Source: Telopea speciosissima (lineage: Eukaryota; Streptophyta; Magnoliopsida; Proteales; Proteaceae). Taken from it: DNA of 64,000 bases. Shown piece after piece: positions 10,847 through 23,000 of the stretch. A program made the translations under genes and the position numbers. The DNA lies in contig NC_057919.1 in NCBI RefSeq assembly GCF_018873765.1, forward strand, positions 62,448,484 to 62,512,483, read 5' to 3'. Position 1 is the first letter of the stretch. Every line of letters begins with the position of its first letter. The notes beneath the pieces are model-generated. The model worked only from the letters and a program-made list of their open reading frames with translations, was not told where the DNA came from and did no database searches.

Positions 10847-12559
10847 GGAAAATTATCAACGCCACCCCTAACGTTTGCTTATATTTTAAAGCACACACAC
10901 TAACTACCATAATATCAACTATTACCTATTTTTTAACAGTGTTAATCTTTGAATTTCATTTGACCAAAATACCCTTTACACTAAAACATAAAAGGGCAAC
11001 ACAGTCACTAAATTAATCCATTTTTAGTTAGAATCTTCGTCGTCACTCCTTCAACGAGCCTAAGTAGTCTTCATCCACTCCGACTTCAGACTTCAGTTGT
11101 TGTTGTAAGGTCGCACCACCACCGCCGGCACTCTCCCTCACCACCTGTTCTCCTTGACGACTGCCACAGCGACTGTGACTCATCTTCATCGGTTATTGAT
11201 GACGGTGATATTGCCTCTTCCTCCTTCCGCAGACCCTTGCCTTTCGACCTCAATCCCCTGCCCTTGGATGACGTTGACGTCGACGTCGCCGGTGATGTCT
11301 TTGCTATTTTTTATGTGAGTTAGAATCACCACAAGATCAGTCGATTGGAAGAACTATCAAAACTGTGAAGTTCCCATCTATCAGCTTGTCGTACCATACA
11401 TCTGCAAACTAAAAACTTGCTCTGTGTGATTCTAGAATTTGACAGGTTTAAATAGAATAAAATTAATGTTTTAATCATCTATGATGCAACAAACTGAAAC
11501 CAGAATCAATAAAAGAAATCAAATTGAGAATATCAAACTAGAAAACTGAGATTTTGAAGAGTTGTACTTGAAATCGAATTAGTAACAGAACCTTTAAAAC
11601 ATAAACTGATCTCAGATTCAAGGGGGAATTCAACAGAGATGTTAGCACAATTTTATCAAAGATCTATGTTGTAATTGAAGTTGAAATAAAGCACAAACTA
11701 GAAGTTAAAATTTTTCCAGCAAACTAGATATCCTAGGGATGAGAATTGAAAGTTGTTACCTGGGAAGCAGAAAAGATATGAGAAGGGATAGAAGATCCAG
11801 TTCAGGAATCCACCCAAGCGAAGATCTAGAATCCACCGAAAACTTTTTATGGAATCTAACAGATTAAGCTGCGGAATCCACATCCACAGTAATCCACTGA
11901 GTAAAACCTCTTTAATTCAGAAGAGACGGCTGAAATCCATGGACCAAGTAGCAGCAAAGCTTCTTCTTCTTCATTCATTAAATCGTGGGGTAGGGCTTTG
12001 CCGTTCGTTATTTAAGAGAATCAATAACTTACCCCATTAAAATGGAGAAGGACCATCATAAATGTAGACTACTGCAAACAATTATAACTGGAGAAACCAA
12101 GGATATATTGCTCTCAAACAATGTGAAGCTGGCACAAAACTGAAAACCCTAACTATAAAACAACATCATCAACGAAAATATAACACAGTAAACAGAATAC
12201 TGTTTACGCTGGGCTTCATCGATTGACTCTTGGTCACCGGAGTAGGTCTCTTCTTCAGAAGCCAGTAGGTTGTAGTGGATATTCTCCAAGGTCGTCCGCT
12301 GAGTGTGAGGAAGAAGAAGGGTTTGTGGGTGTTTTAATTGAAAGGATAGATTAGGTACTTCGCTCTTTAAGAAGGGGCACAATTATCTTTTAAAAAATAT
12401 TAAATAACTGACATCACCATTGAATAGTTCTTAACTAACGGTAGGGGGTCTGTGTGGAATTAGTTTGGCAAAGCAAGGGGTGGCACTGAAATTATGGTAG
12501 TTGGTGGGTGTGCCTTAAAATATAGGCAAACGTCAGGGGGGTGGCACTGATAATTTCCC
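10847..12559. mobile_element. Mutator-like non-autonomous element (1.7 kb)
   Basis: A perfect 9-bp target duplication, TAAAATAAA (10838-10846 and 12560-12568), flanks long terminal inverted repeats. The left arm opens GGAAAATTATCAACGCCACC; the right arm inverted opens GGGAAATTATCAGTGCCACC. Both continue through an ACGTTTGC..TATATTTTAA segment to ACTACCATAAT, about 80-90 bp. A 9-bp duplication with long arms is diagnostic of Mutator-like elements. The 1.5-kb interior has GC-rich stretches (11040-11310) and short open frames but no transposase that I recognise, so it may carry host DNA (Pack-MULE-like). Confidence 0.88.
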
Positions 12560-12687
12560 TAAAATAAAGCATGAGAAAAAGAACGCCACCCGATCATGAG
12601 TTGTGGCGTGTACCTTTGCCCGACCAGAAACAGCTGGCCAAAAATTATCGCCCCGCCTCACCCCGCCCCTTTCTTTTCCCATAAAAC

Positions 12688-12689
<2 letters not shown>

Positions 12690-12721
<32 letters not shown>
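12690..12721. repeat. (GA)n microsatellite
   Basis: About sixteen uninterrupted GA dinucleotides, upstream of the MTP6 start. Confidence 0.95.
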
Positions 12722-12724
<3 letters not shown>

Positions 12725-13142
12725 TTATATAGTCGTGTATGACGCGTAACACTTGTGCCCAAACACAAGCCGTGCGAAATGACTTGTGAAATGACTGCCA
12801 TGCCTCCATAAAAAAGCGAAAATACCCGAGGGCATCATTTCGTGTTGCCTATATCTGGGTGTAGGGGCCGCATGCTACACGTAACCAGGTAGTGTTCTAA
12901 GGGCAAGAGAATGCTAACCAATTGTGTAGCCCCTGCACCAGCACGATAGCCAACTAAGGGCAAAATGATCTTTTCGACTTTTCGTGTATAAAGGCATTGG
13001 TTTGTGTGTAGGCACAGGAACTATGCTAACTGCGTGATTGGTTAACAACGCAATGGTGGGTTGGTTCAGGTTCTCCGATGGGAGCTTTGAGCCTTTGATC
13101 AAGATTCCAAAAAAGGAAGATACACAACTGTTATTTTATCTA

Positions 13143-13743
13143 GGGTAAATTACACGTCACCCCCTGATTTTCAAACGAAACTTAGATCACCCTCTAATTT
13201 TTGAAAAAACTCAAATCACCCCCTCGTTTAGACCCCAATATGACAAATTAGTTCCTACCGTTAGTTTTATGTTGTTAAATGATGATGTCAGCCAGTTAAA
13301 TAAATTTAAATCCCTAGACTACCCTTGACCACTGTTGAAGATGAAGGCTAGTATTGTAAATTTAATTCTAATGTTTTAGTACAAGGGTAAAATAGTTATT
13401 TCACACCAATAACAACGACAGACTAACACCGTTACTGTAGAGGGGGTGATTTGAGTTTTTTCAAAAATCAGGGGGATCTGAGTTTCGTTTGAAAATCAAG
13501 GGGTGATGTGTAATTTACCCAATTTACAATAGTACCCTTTCTTCATCTTCAACATTGATCAAGGGTAGTCTAGGGATTTTAATTTATTTAATTGGCTGAC
13601 ATCATCACTTAACGGCATAAAACTAACGGTAGGAATTAATTTATCATATTGGGGTCCAAACCAGGGGGTGATTTAAGTTTTTTCAAAAATTAGGGGGTGA
13701 TCTTATTTTCGTTTGAAAATCAGAGGGTGACTTGTAATATACC
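13143..13743. mobile_element. Compound long-arm inverted-repeat element
   Basis: Bases 13143-13225 (GGGTAAATTACACGTCACCC onward) are inverted at 13438-13520, an arm of about 83 bp. The following 13521-13743 is an inverted copy of the whole left part (13143 to about 13370), including GTCAGCCAGTTAAATAAATT and TAGACTACCCTTGACCA. The order is therefore L-m-R-L', and the outermost arms are about 220 bp. No target duplication was found. It is probably a Mutator-like MITE; a diverged single arm lies at 1319-1399. Confidence 0.7.
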
Positions 13744-14018
13744 AAAAAAAATAAAATTAAAAAGGTGGTCAAGGAGGTGGAGGGAGAACGGAAAAAAAGA
13801 GAGAAAAAAAGAGAAGGAGAGACAACATAGTCCTTTCTCCGCTGTCTGCTCTCTGCTCTCTGCTCTCCGGAAGAAGTGTAGACACGCAGTGTGTCTCGAG
13901 GCTTGGCCGTGTGATCCCCATTTCATTTTGCAAAGTGCAAACTGAAGAAGGCGGCGAAGAGGTCGGGAGGCTCGGGAGGGAAAAAAATTAAACGCCGGGA
14001 TCAAAGTAAAGTAGAATA

Positions 14019-17000
14019 ATGGGGTGGTTCAGGTTCTCCAATCTCGGCTCCATCTATAAACCCTACGTCTCAAGGATCTCTTCCTGTTCATCTCAACACA
14101 CGAGAAAGGGCTCCAATTATTTCTACATTTCCTTCGATTCTCATCTGCAAGACGATCATCATCATCCTTATTACAAGGTCCCCAGGAGATGGCATGTTGG
14201 CCATTCCCATCATCGGTCGGGAGAGGAGGGAAAGAACATATTTAAACTGGGTCTTGCTGCTGACATTGCTCTTGCTTCCGGCAAAGCCTTCACTGGATAC
14301 TTAACCGGCAGCACTGCTATTATCGCCGACGCCGCCCATTCTATCTCCGATGTCGTACGTTCGATTCCCATCCCAAGAGTCTCTCAATATGTGTCTTCAT
14401 TTACTGGATTTTTTTTTGAGGTTTCAGTTTATTCTTTCTTATTATAGTCATATTCATTTCCCAAACGAGTAACGAAGATCACTTAGTGTTAAAGTAGTGA
14501 TCCTTTCACGATTTTGCCGAAACGAGAGAATGCGCAGAAAAAAAAAAAAACTCTATGTGGATAGAGATCCCGTTCATTCCTTACTTGTCTAATTCATCCA
14601 CAAGAGAGTTCTAGAGACTGGGTAACCATAGAACTTGATGTTTACGAAGACATTAAGGCAAGTCTCTGAAATCAGATGGGAGTTAGATACTGGCTGAACA
14701 CACAAGTAGATGTTCATGAAGAAATTAAGAGCAAGCCTACCAAATCTGATGAACCAGTCTTAATGGACTGACTGAACCAGAAATAAGTCTGCAATTATAA
14801 CCGTTAAGATGTTCTCACTTCAGAAGAGATGGCTAACTGTCAGCTCATGTCATATCGACCAAACAAACCAACTGGAGCACAGTAAACATGTAATGTATAT
14901 TACCCATACTTCGGCGGTGCCTCCCTTGTAAAAAGTATATGGAGTTTCCAAACGGAAACAGTGTTTTGAGTTTAACTCTGTTTTTGTTTAAATTCCCTTG
15001 CTAATACATGAAATTCTTATAGAAATTATAGAGATGGTGAAAAATGTTGAAAATTTAAATGGCACATTGGAAAATGATAGAAACTAAAAATTGATACCAC
15101 AGGGTTAAATAGATAGGTCTTGATGTATGAGCCCATAATATCCATAGTTGTCACGTCGTCATGGCGATCCAAGTCTGTGGAGTGGTGTCATGTCGATATA
15201 TCGACATGTCGCCCGCCATGGCGATCATATCGACCATGTTTTATTTTTTATTTTCTCTATTTTTAATGTCATTTAGTATGCTATAATATATGCCCTATAA
15301 CATCAAAAATTAACATGAAAGTGTACTACTAATCTACTATGGTTTAATTCATGAAAGTGTAATATCCATTAGTGTATATGAGATCATGGATTATCAAATA
15401 ATTGATAGCAATAGTCTTGCTGATAATAAAGTTGAAAAATCATGAGAGTTGAGATATGATTCATATGAAAGTGACTACAAAAGTAATAAAACAAAAAAAC
15501 AATTACAAGAACGTAATTTATATTAAGTGAATAAAGCTAATAAACAACCCATCTAAATAAATAAAAAAAAATTGCTGATGTGAATATGTGATTGTGTATT
15601 AGTCAATGGTGTATGAGTGTTTTCTGTTTGATGTTTTTTTAATTTTTTTTATGTCAAGGAAAAAGCATTAAAATAAAAAATGGTTAAAAAAGATTATTGT
15701 TAAAAAATTAAGTATTATAATTTGAAACAACCATGTCGCCCGATATGGCCATATGTCGTGGTAAGGCGTCCATGGCGGCGCCATGGCGACGACATGGAGG
15801 CCATATCGGTCGATATTTTTACATCATCCATATCGGTGGTCGATATGCCCACTTCTCCAGCGATATGCGCGATGGCGTTGATATGGCGACGCCATGACAA
15901 CTATGATAATATCTAGGGATTCAGTTTTAGGATTCGTGATGTGGAGCACAACATTGTTGCAAGTTTTCTAGCACGATGTGGTTGGTAAAAATGATGAATT
16001 CAAAGTTGCAATTGTTGTCGACTGCTAGAATAATGGAATATTGTGTTCCAATGGAAGAAAATCTGGGATTATCAGTTCTAGATGCTCTCCCATCAAATAT
16101 ACGCCTAGAAACCATTACATAAGATAGAAACCTTTTGTAATGCTTTAACGAGATCAATACCTGGTGCCATCCTCACTATCATGCACAACCTGGAAGAATA
16201 ATCATATTCTGCAAAGATTATTAGAGTTGGTAGTTTCATCCTTTCTTTATTGTTTCAATCCACTTAATCTCTTTAATCACCATTGTCGCTCGAAAATGGT
16301 CCTACCCCCCTCTATATTGCAATTCTCACTTCCTTGAGTCAAAGATGTTGGACCAATTGAAATATTTTTTAATGGATTAGGAAACATTGTAAGATTAGCG
16401 TTTCAGTTATACATTTACTAATATGTATCTTTTAAAGCATAGTAAAAGCTTATATCTGTTTGCTTCCATGCTTATTGCTATTATATTTTTTGATTCTACA
16501 GGTCCTTAGTGGCATTGCTTTGTGGTCATTTCAGGCTTCGAGGGCTCCTAAGGATAAAGAACACCCATATGGTTGATTTGTACCTACGCGTTACTCTATG
16601 AATCTCAGGATATGCATGGCTTGCCTGTTAGTCCATCTGATATTATTCTGCATGATTATTATTCAAGGAAAGAGAAACCAGCTTATTTGCATTAGGGATT
16701 TTCTTCTGTTTTTTTGGCAGTTAGCTTTGGGCTGTCTGATACCTTTTTCATAGTTGGTATCTGGATGTGAGAGTTTGAATAGTTTTGTAGGGCACTTTTC
16801 AAATTAGGTATGCCAAGAAATTTCCCAAGAATAAAGTTCACATGATAATTATTGTTAACACAAAGATGTATATGAACTCCAGAAGCAATGTCAAAAATTG
16901 ACCTGGAAATCCTGAAATTTCCTTCAGTTTCTATGCTGGAACCTTATTGACAACTTATAATGTGGAGGAGGTTTAACATAAATTTACACCTTTTTCAAAA

Positions 17001-20000
17001 TTTCAAATGCTGACAACTTAGAGTAATAGTTTCTTTTTGTGTTCTGCTATCAGACTGTCTGTAAGATTCATAGGAATTATATTCTTGATAGCGCACTTCC
17101 TGATATGTTGTGGAAATCTATGGAATGATTGCCTTTTCAAACTGTACACAAACTTCACTTGTAGTTTTCCTTAATGAAGGACCCACCTTTTCTACAACAA
17201 CAAACTCAGCCTTATCCCAACTTAATGGGGTCGGCTACATGGATCCAAACAACACAAAGTAGAGAAAACAAAGATCTACCCAAAAAGAGAAAGAAAGATG
17301 GGAAAAGAGGGATGGGGAAAGAGATGAGAAATGAAAAAGGAAAAAAAAAAAGACAAATGGAAGGTGATAAATAAATAGAAAAATGAAAGATGAATAATGA
17401 AAGATAGTAAGAGGCAAGAGGCACAACCCAGCACGTCGGGGGAATCTCATCTAACCAGGATCTGCGACATGGATCCTTGCCCTCCAATAGGCTCTGTTTG
17501 AGGTCATACTTGGTACAAGACCTAGACTATGTATGTCCTTCCTCACCACTTCTCCTATGGTCATTTTAGGTCTGCCCCTAGCTCTTTTAGCTCCTTCAAT
17601 CGGGATCATATCACTCCTCCTTACTGGGGCGTCCCTAGGCCTCCATTGGATATGACCATACTACCTTAAACGACTCTCTCGGAGCTTGTCATTGATCGGG
17701 GCAACTCCCAAATCCACTCTTATATGTTCAGTCCGTATTTCCTTCCTTGTTTTTCCTCACATCCATCTTGACATCCTTATTTCTGCTACACAAAGCTTAT
17801 CAATATGACACTTGTCAACTGCCCAACATTCTGCCCCATACATCATGTTTGGTCGAACAAAAGTCCTATAGAACTTTCCTTTAAGCTTTAAAGGAATACG
17901 TCGGTCACACAACACTCCGGATGCACTTCTCCACTTCATCCATTCCACTTTAATTCTATGTGAAACATCATCCTCTATATCACTTTCTTTATTGATGATT
18001 GACCCTATATATCTAAAATAGTCACTTTGCGGTAGATATCTCTCTTTCCTCAATTTGCACCATATCAGTATCCATCATAGGACCCATCTTTTCTAAGGAG
18101 ACAAATTCACTGATGCATAGCAACCATGAGATGCTATAGATTGTTGCCTTTTCAAGCTGTACACAAACGTCACTTGTGGTTTTCCTTAATGAAGGACCCA
18201 CCTTTTCTAAGGAGACAAATTCACTGATGCATAGCAATCATGAGATGTTGGCCACTGTAACCTCAAATCTAGACCAAGATCTGCCAAATTTCAATGTTAT
18301 TTTGTTCCCATTTATGTCCTCTGTTCACGTTCATTGTGTGACATTAGAAGTTTAGTTTTCATATATTATGCACCCCAAAAACTTTTGGAAGCAAATTTGT
18401 CAATTAAGTTACAAAATTAACTAATATCCCAACTAATTTGGAGTTGATTTCAAGAGCCATGTTATGCCATTAAACTCGACTTAGTTACAACAATATGGGG
18501 AAAAGGCTAAAGGAACTGTAGAAGAAAACAAATTTTTTTTTTAAGAGTATTTTGACCATCACAGCTATTCAAATTAAAATGGCCTATAGAAGGAACTGTT
18601 AAGCTCCTTAGCTATGATGCAATCACTTGAAGTTGGGTGATCTTGGGTTTTAGCGAACTTCTGTGCTTGCTTTCTGTCAGTTTAGAGATCTTTCAGGTAT
18701 GTAGTACTGAAGTTCTAGATATTGCTTTACGAGCACATACCATGCTTGAATCCTATTTTGCAAACATTGTGATTCTTGTGCGGGATCAGCTAACCTTACT
18801 TGCTGATTGTTCTGCTGTGTGGTGTGCACCAGTTCTGTGGAATAAGGCAAAATTCCTTTTCAAGAAACAAAATCTATGTAGAGTTTCCTATGTTAACCTC
18901 CATATGAATTTTAAAGTGATACCACTTGCTTTTATGAACTTCAATAACTTGTTTCTGTTTATGCAATGGCAATTGCAGAATTATTTTCCCAATAATGGTC
19001 TTGGGCTTATTTGTACATTTCACTGTGAATAGCTCCTGCAAATTCATGTTTTGGTTATGTTGATATGTACTCTTTCTCTCCTTTTCTTTACAGGACATGG
19101 AAAATTTGAGACTCTAGGGGCTCTTGGAATTTCTTGTATGCTTTTGGCTACAGCTGGGGGCATTGCATGGCATGCTTTAGATATTTTGCAAGTATGTTTC
19201 ATTTTCCCTTTTCCTCACCCTTTACCTCATTTCATTGCACCATATTACTGATAATGAGTAGTTCTTGCCCCCTATATTGACTTCAGTTTCTTCTTCTTCT
19301 TATTTTTAACATCACGGTAAGTTGAAGCATTTTAAACTAATATCTTTCTGTGACAAGTTAATACATTTTCAACAACTTGCTGTGACACTTCAATATGTTT
19401 GTGTTGAAGTGTGGTGTTTGATTGATTGCATCTCTTAGGATTAAAGTTCCTTTCCATCTGCAGGGATTACTGATGTCGACCTCTGAAATGGTTAATCATT
19501 CTTCAGTACATGAGCATGGTAGCCATCACCATGGAATTGGCATGGAGCACCCAATCCTGGCTTTGAATATGACCATTGTGTCAATCGCTGTCAAAGAAGG
19601 GTATGGAGCATTTTCTCACTGTCTACTATGTTAAAGGGTTTGGTATTATGTTAGTTCTACTGCAGGGGTGTTTGGGGTATATGCTTCTTATATTTAGGGT
19701 TCTTTATGTAATATCTAGTTACTAGGGGTATTATTGTAAATCTTTCGATATTATGTTATGTAACTCACCCTTGTGCTCACGGTTTGGTATTCAGCCAGAA
19801 CAGTGAGTCTATTTTCTTCTCTAAGATTTGTGGCATCTTCTCCTCTACTTCTCTTCTCTCTCTCTCTCTTCTGTAGGACTGATAACCTGTTTTGGTGTTG
19901 TCACTTGTAACAAAAACAAAAAGTTTTGGTGTTGTCACATGGTATCAGAGTAGGTCTGATCAGTCACTACCATTTTTTTCCTTTCTATTTTGAGAGACTC

Positions 20001-23000
20001 TTCTTAGGGTTTCTCTCTGTGGTGTGCAGCCAACTATTGCTGCTAGTTTTTTTAATTATCATGAAACCCTTGTCAAGGATTTAAGTATCGATATCGGGTA
20101 TCGTATCGGAGATGAGGATGCTAAGATGGATGTGTGGAAAAACTAGGAAGGATAAAGTAAGAAATGAGCGGATTAGAGCTGACTTGGGAGTTGCCCCGAT
20201 CAATGACAAGCTCTGAGAGAGTCATTTGAGGTGGTATGGTCATGTTCAGCGGAGGCCTAGGGACCACTAGTAAGGAGGAGTGATATAATTCCAATTGAAG
20301 GAGTTAAAAGAGCTAGGGGCAGGCCTAAAATGTCCATGGAGAAGTTGTGAGGAAGGACATGCATAGTCTAGGTCTTGTATCAAGTATGACCTCGGATAGA
20401 GCCTATGGGAGGGCAAGGATCCATGTAGCAGACTCCATTTAGCTGAGATTCTCCTGACTTGCTGGGCTGTGCCTCGTTCCTCTTATTTACATATTTCATT
20501 TTTCCTTTTATTTTCCACCTTTCATTTGTCATTTTTCATTTTTGCATTTCTCATCTCATTCCCCATCTCTTCATCCCCTTTTTTTTTTTTTCTTTTTTCT
20601 ATTTAGACCTCAGTTTTCCCTACTTTGTTTTATTTGGATCCATGTAGCCGACCCCATTAAGTTGGGATAAGGCTGTGTTTGTGATTTTAAGAGACGTATC
20701 GTATCGTAGGGGTGATTTCAAGAGACGTATCGTATCGTATCGGAGAGACGCAAGATAGGCTAAGGATATGCATGGTAATGGTCAAGAAATGCATCGATGT
20801 ACTTATGATACATATAAAACACAGTTTTGAAACATAAAACACCTTATTATGCAATATGGAAATATATATATATCATCTTGATGCAAGGATTTGTGTTGTT
20901 TTTACCTAATCTAGTGATGCATAACCGCCAAAAAAAAGAGATCTGCAACTTTACCACTTTTTCAGCCAAATCTGTTTCGATCTGTGATTTGAGCACTGTA
21001 AGTCCCCAAAACTTGTTGAAATGAGGATCACTTTTTATGTTAGATGTTTCTCCCAACTCATATCGAAGAGAAAAACAAGTTTCAAGGCCTTCGGTTGCTC
21101 TCAGTTTTGTATCTCACTCACAATTTCTGTTTTACAGGTTTAAAGGAGGGCATATCAAGTGTATCTTACCTGTATCGGACCGTATCAGTCGATACAAACT
21201 TTATTTGAAAAAAAAGTATCGTATCGGTCCCCATCGATACCGATATGTATCGGTCGATATGATACGATAAGATACGATACATACCGATACTTAAAACCTT
21301 ATTAATTAGTATGTTACATTCCATGCCTTTGTGAGTGTAAAACCTGTCAGATTATCTGGTTTAAAGCACCGTTGATATCTGCAAAAAAATTTGATGCTGT
21401 TTCTTGCTAAGATAGCCTTCTTGTCTAGGATATTTGTAAAAGGGGTGTATAGAGCTGACAAGCTTGGGTAATCATAGATACATTTGTTTACTCATTATGT
21501 CATGCCTTTGTATCTTATGGTGACTCCTGACTTCTGTGAGGAATATGCTTACTACTGCTACACTATTCATTACTGTGAGGAATATGCGTACTACAGCTAC
21601 ACTATTCATTATGGAGTTACATGGACTGCACTATTATATTTAAAAATTAGTAATTATTTACCACAAAATTAATATCTTTGTGAATGAGCAAAATGTGATA
21701 TATTTGTATTCTATGACTGGACCTTTCTGTTTTTCTTTTTGCATATTAATTCTATTTGGCAGTGTGCTTCAGTTTTTCAGTATCTGGTTTTGGTATTGTG
21801 GGTACTTATGCTCTGTTTCTTTATCTTGCGAATAGTCTCTTTTGGGTAACAAAAAGAGCTGGGGAAAAGCAAGGAAGTGGACTAATGAAAGCAAATGCAT
21901 GGCATCATCGTGCTGATGCTGTCTCATCAGTAGTTGCTCTCATTGGGGTTGGTAAGAACTGTTGTTTTCAGACCCACTCTATTATGATAACTGTGATAAG
22001 GTTATTTGTTTGACTTAGCTCGATTTATTGAACTAATTAATGTCGGACAACTAGGGCTCTAGTACCTAAATTGAACAGATGCAATCTTTAGGGGGTTTGG
22101 GATATTTGGGTGGCTTGCAGAAAGTCTTGGGGTTTCAGCATTAGAATACTTCCTGTTCCCCCCCTCCCCTCTCACTAATGGTGCTTGTTTCCAATGAGGT
22201 GTGATGGTCAAAAGATTTTACTTGGGGAAGTTTAATTGCTTATTTGCCTCTCGATAAACTTTTTATGAGGAATCACCTCGTACAGTTCAACCTTGTGAAC
22301 ACTAACTGATTCTTTTTGAATGTAGGAGGTTCTATTCTAGGTGTGAAGTTTCTAGATCCTCTTGCAGGGCTCATTGTCTCAGGGATGATCCTAAAAGTTG
22401 GAGTTGAAACCGGCTACCAGAGGTATATCTGTAATCTGTTCTACTTTCTGTTTGGTTAATTTTAGAGGGGAGGGAGACCTATTTTTTTGTTTGCTAAGGG
22501 CTTGAACTGCCTTGGATGTTGGATTTATATTTCTGAGGTGTCTAAGTAGTAAACCTATGCAAGATCTTCCATATGTATTATTAAAATTATCTCTAGTTGC
22601 AATCTCTTTGCATGTTGAGCTGTAGAATTACTAATATATTTGCAAGCGATATTTTGAGTATCATTTGATCTTGCATTTAAAGGAAATTGTTATGCATGAT
22701 ATATACTGACAACATGGTTTATTACTTTAAAAATAAAATTCGGAGTGTTTTCTTCATCCATTCATTTTCTTGTTACTTTATGGTGGATATTGCATTTTTT
22801 TTTTTTTTTCTATTTCCAATTTATGGTAGAACTTTTGTAAGAGCTCACATGATCTCCTCATTTGACGTGTTTGTTGGTTAAACCATTTAGTGTCATGGAA
22901 CTGGTGGATGCTGGAGTTGAGACGCATCTTTTAGATCTTTTTAAACAAACAATACTCCAAGTTGAGGGGGTCAGGGTAAGTACTATGCTTTTCTCTCTCT

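Larger units (their letters stand above)
10467..14018. other. Divergent intergenic region between the NDUFAF4-like gene and MTP6
   Basis: Both start codons face outward from this 3.55-kb region, so it holds both promoters. About 1.7 kb is a Mutator-like element and 0.6 kb a compound inverted-repeat element. The probable promoter-proximal pieces are 10467-10837 for the minus gene and 13744-14018 for MTP6. The latter has a purine-rich tract (13780-13825) and a CT-rich stretch (13830-13870), and no convincing TATA box. Confidence 0.6.
16572..19093 (+). other. MTP6 intron 2 (2.5 kb)
   Basis: It holds an RTE-type LINE (17194-18078, minus) and a tandem duplication of about 114 bp. Open frames at 18637-19032 do not resemble a protein. 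Confidence 0.8.
19601..21835 (+). other. MTP6 intron 4 (2.2 kb)
   Basis: Donor GG|GTATGG, acceptor AATAG. It holds an LTR with its primer site (19629-19951), a word-repeat foldback (20077-21298) and an RTE LINE tail nested in that. No extra exon is needed. Confidence 0.8.

Noticed and set aside
13697-13945. Lys/Glu-rich open frame upstream of MTP6
   Set aside because: It lies over the inverted-repeat element and a purine tract, and is better explained as 5' flanking DNA.
18637-19032. 131-codon frame in MTP6 intron 2
   Set aside because: It matches no family, and the flanking exons phase perfectly without it.
21160-21298. Simple satellite of TATCG repeats
   Set aside because: The words are arranged as inverted arms with matching ends, so it is a foldback element rather than a tandem satellite.
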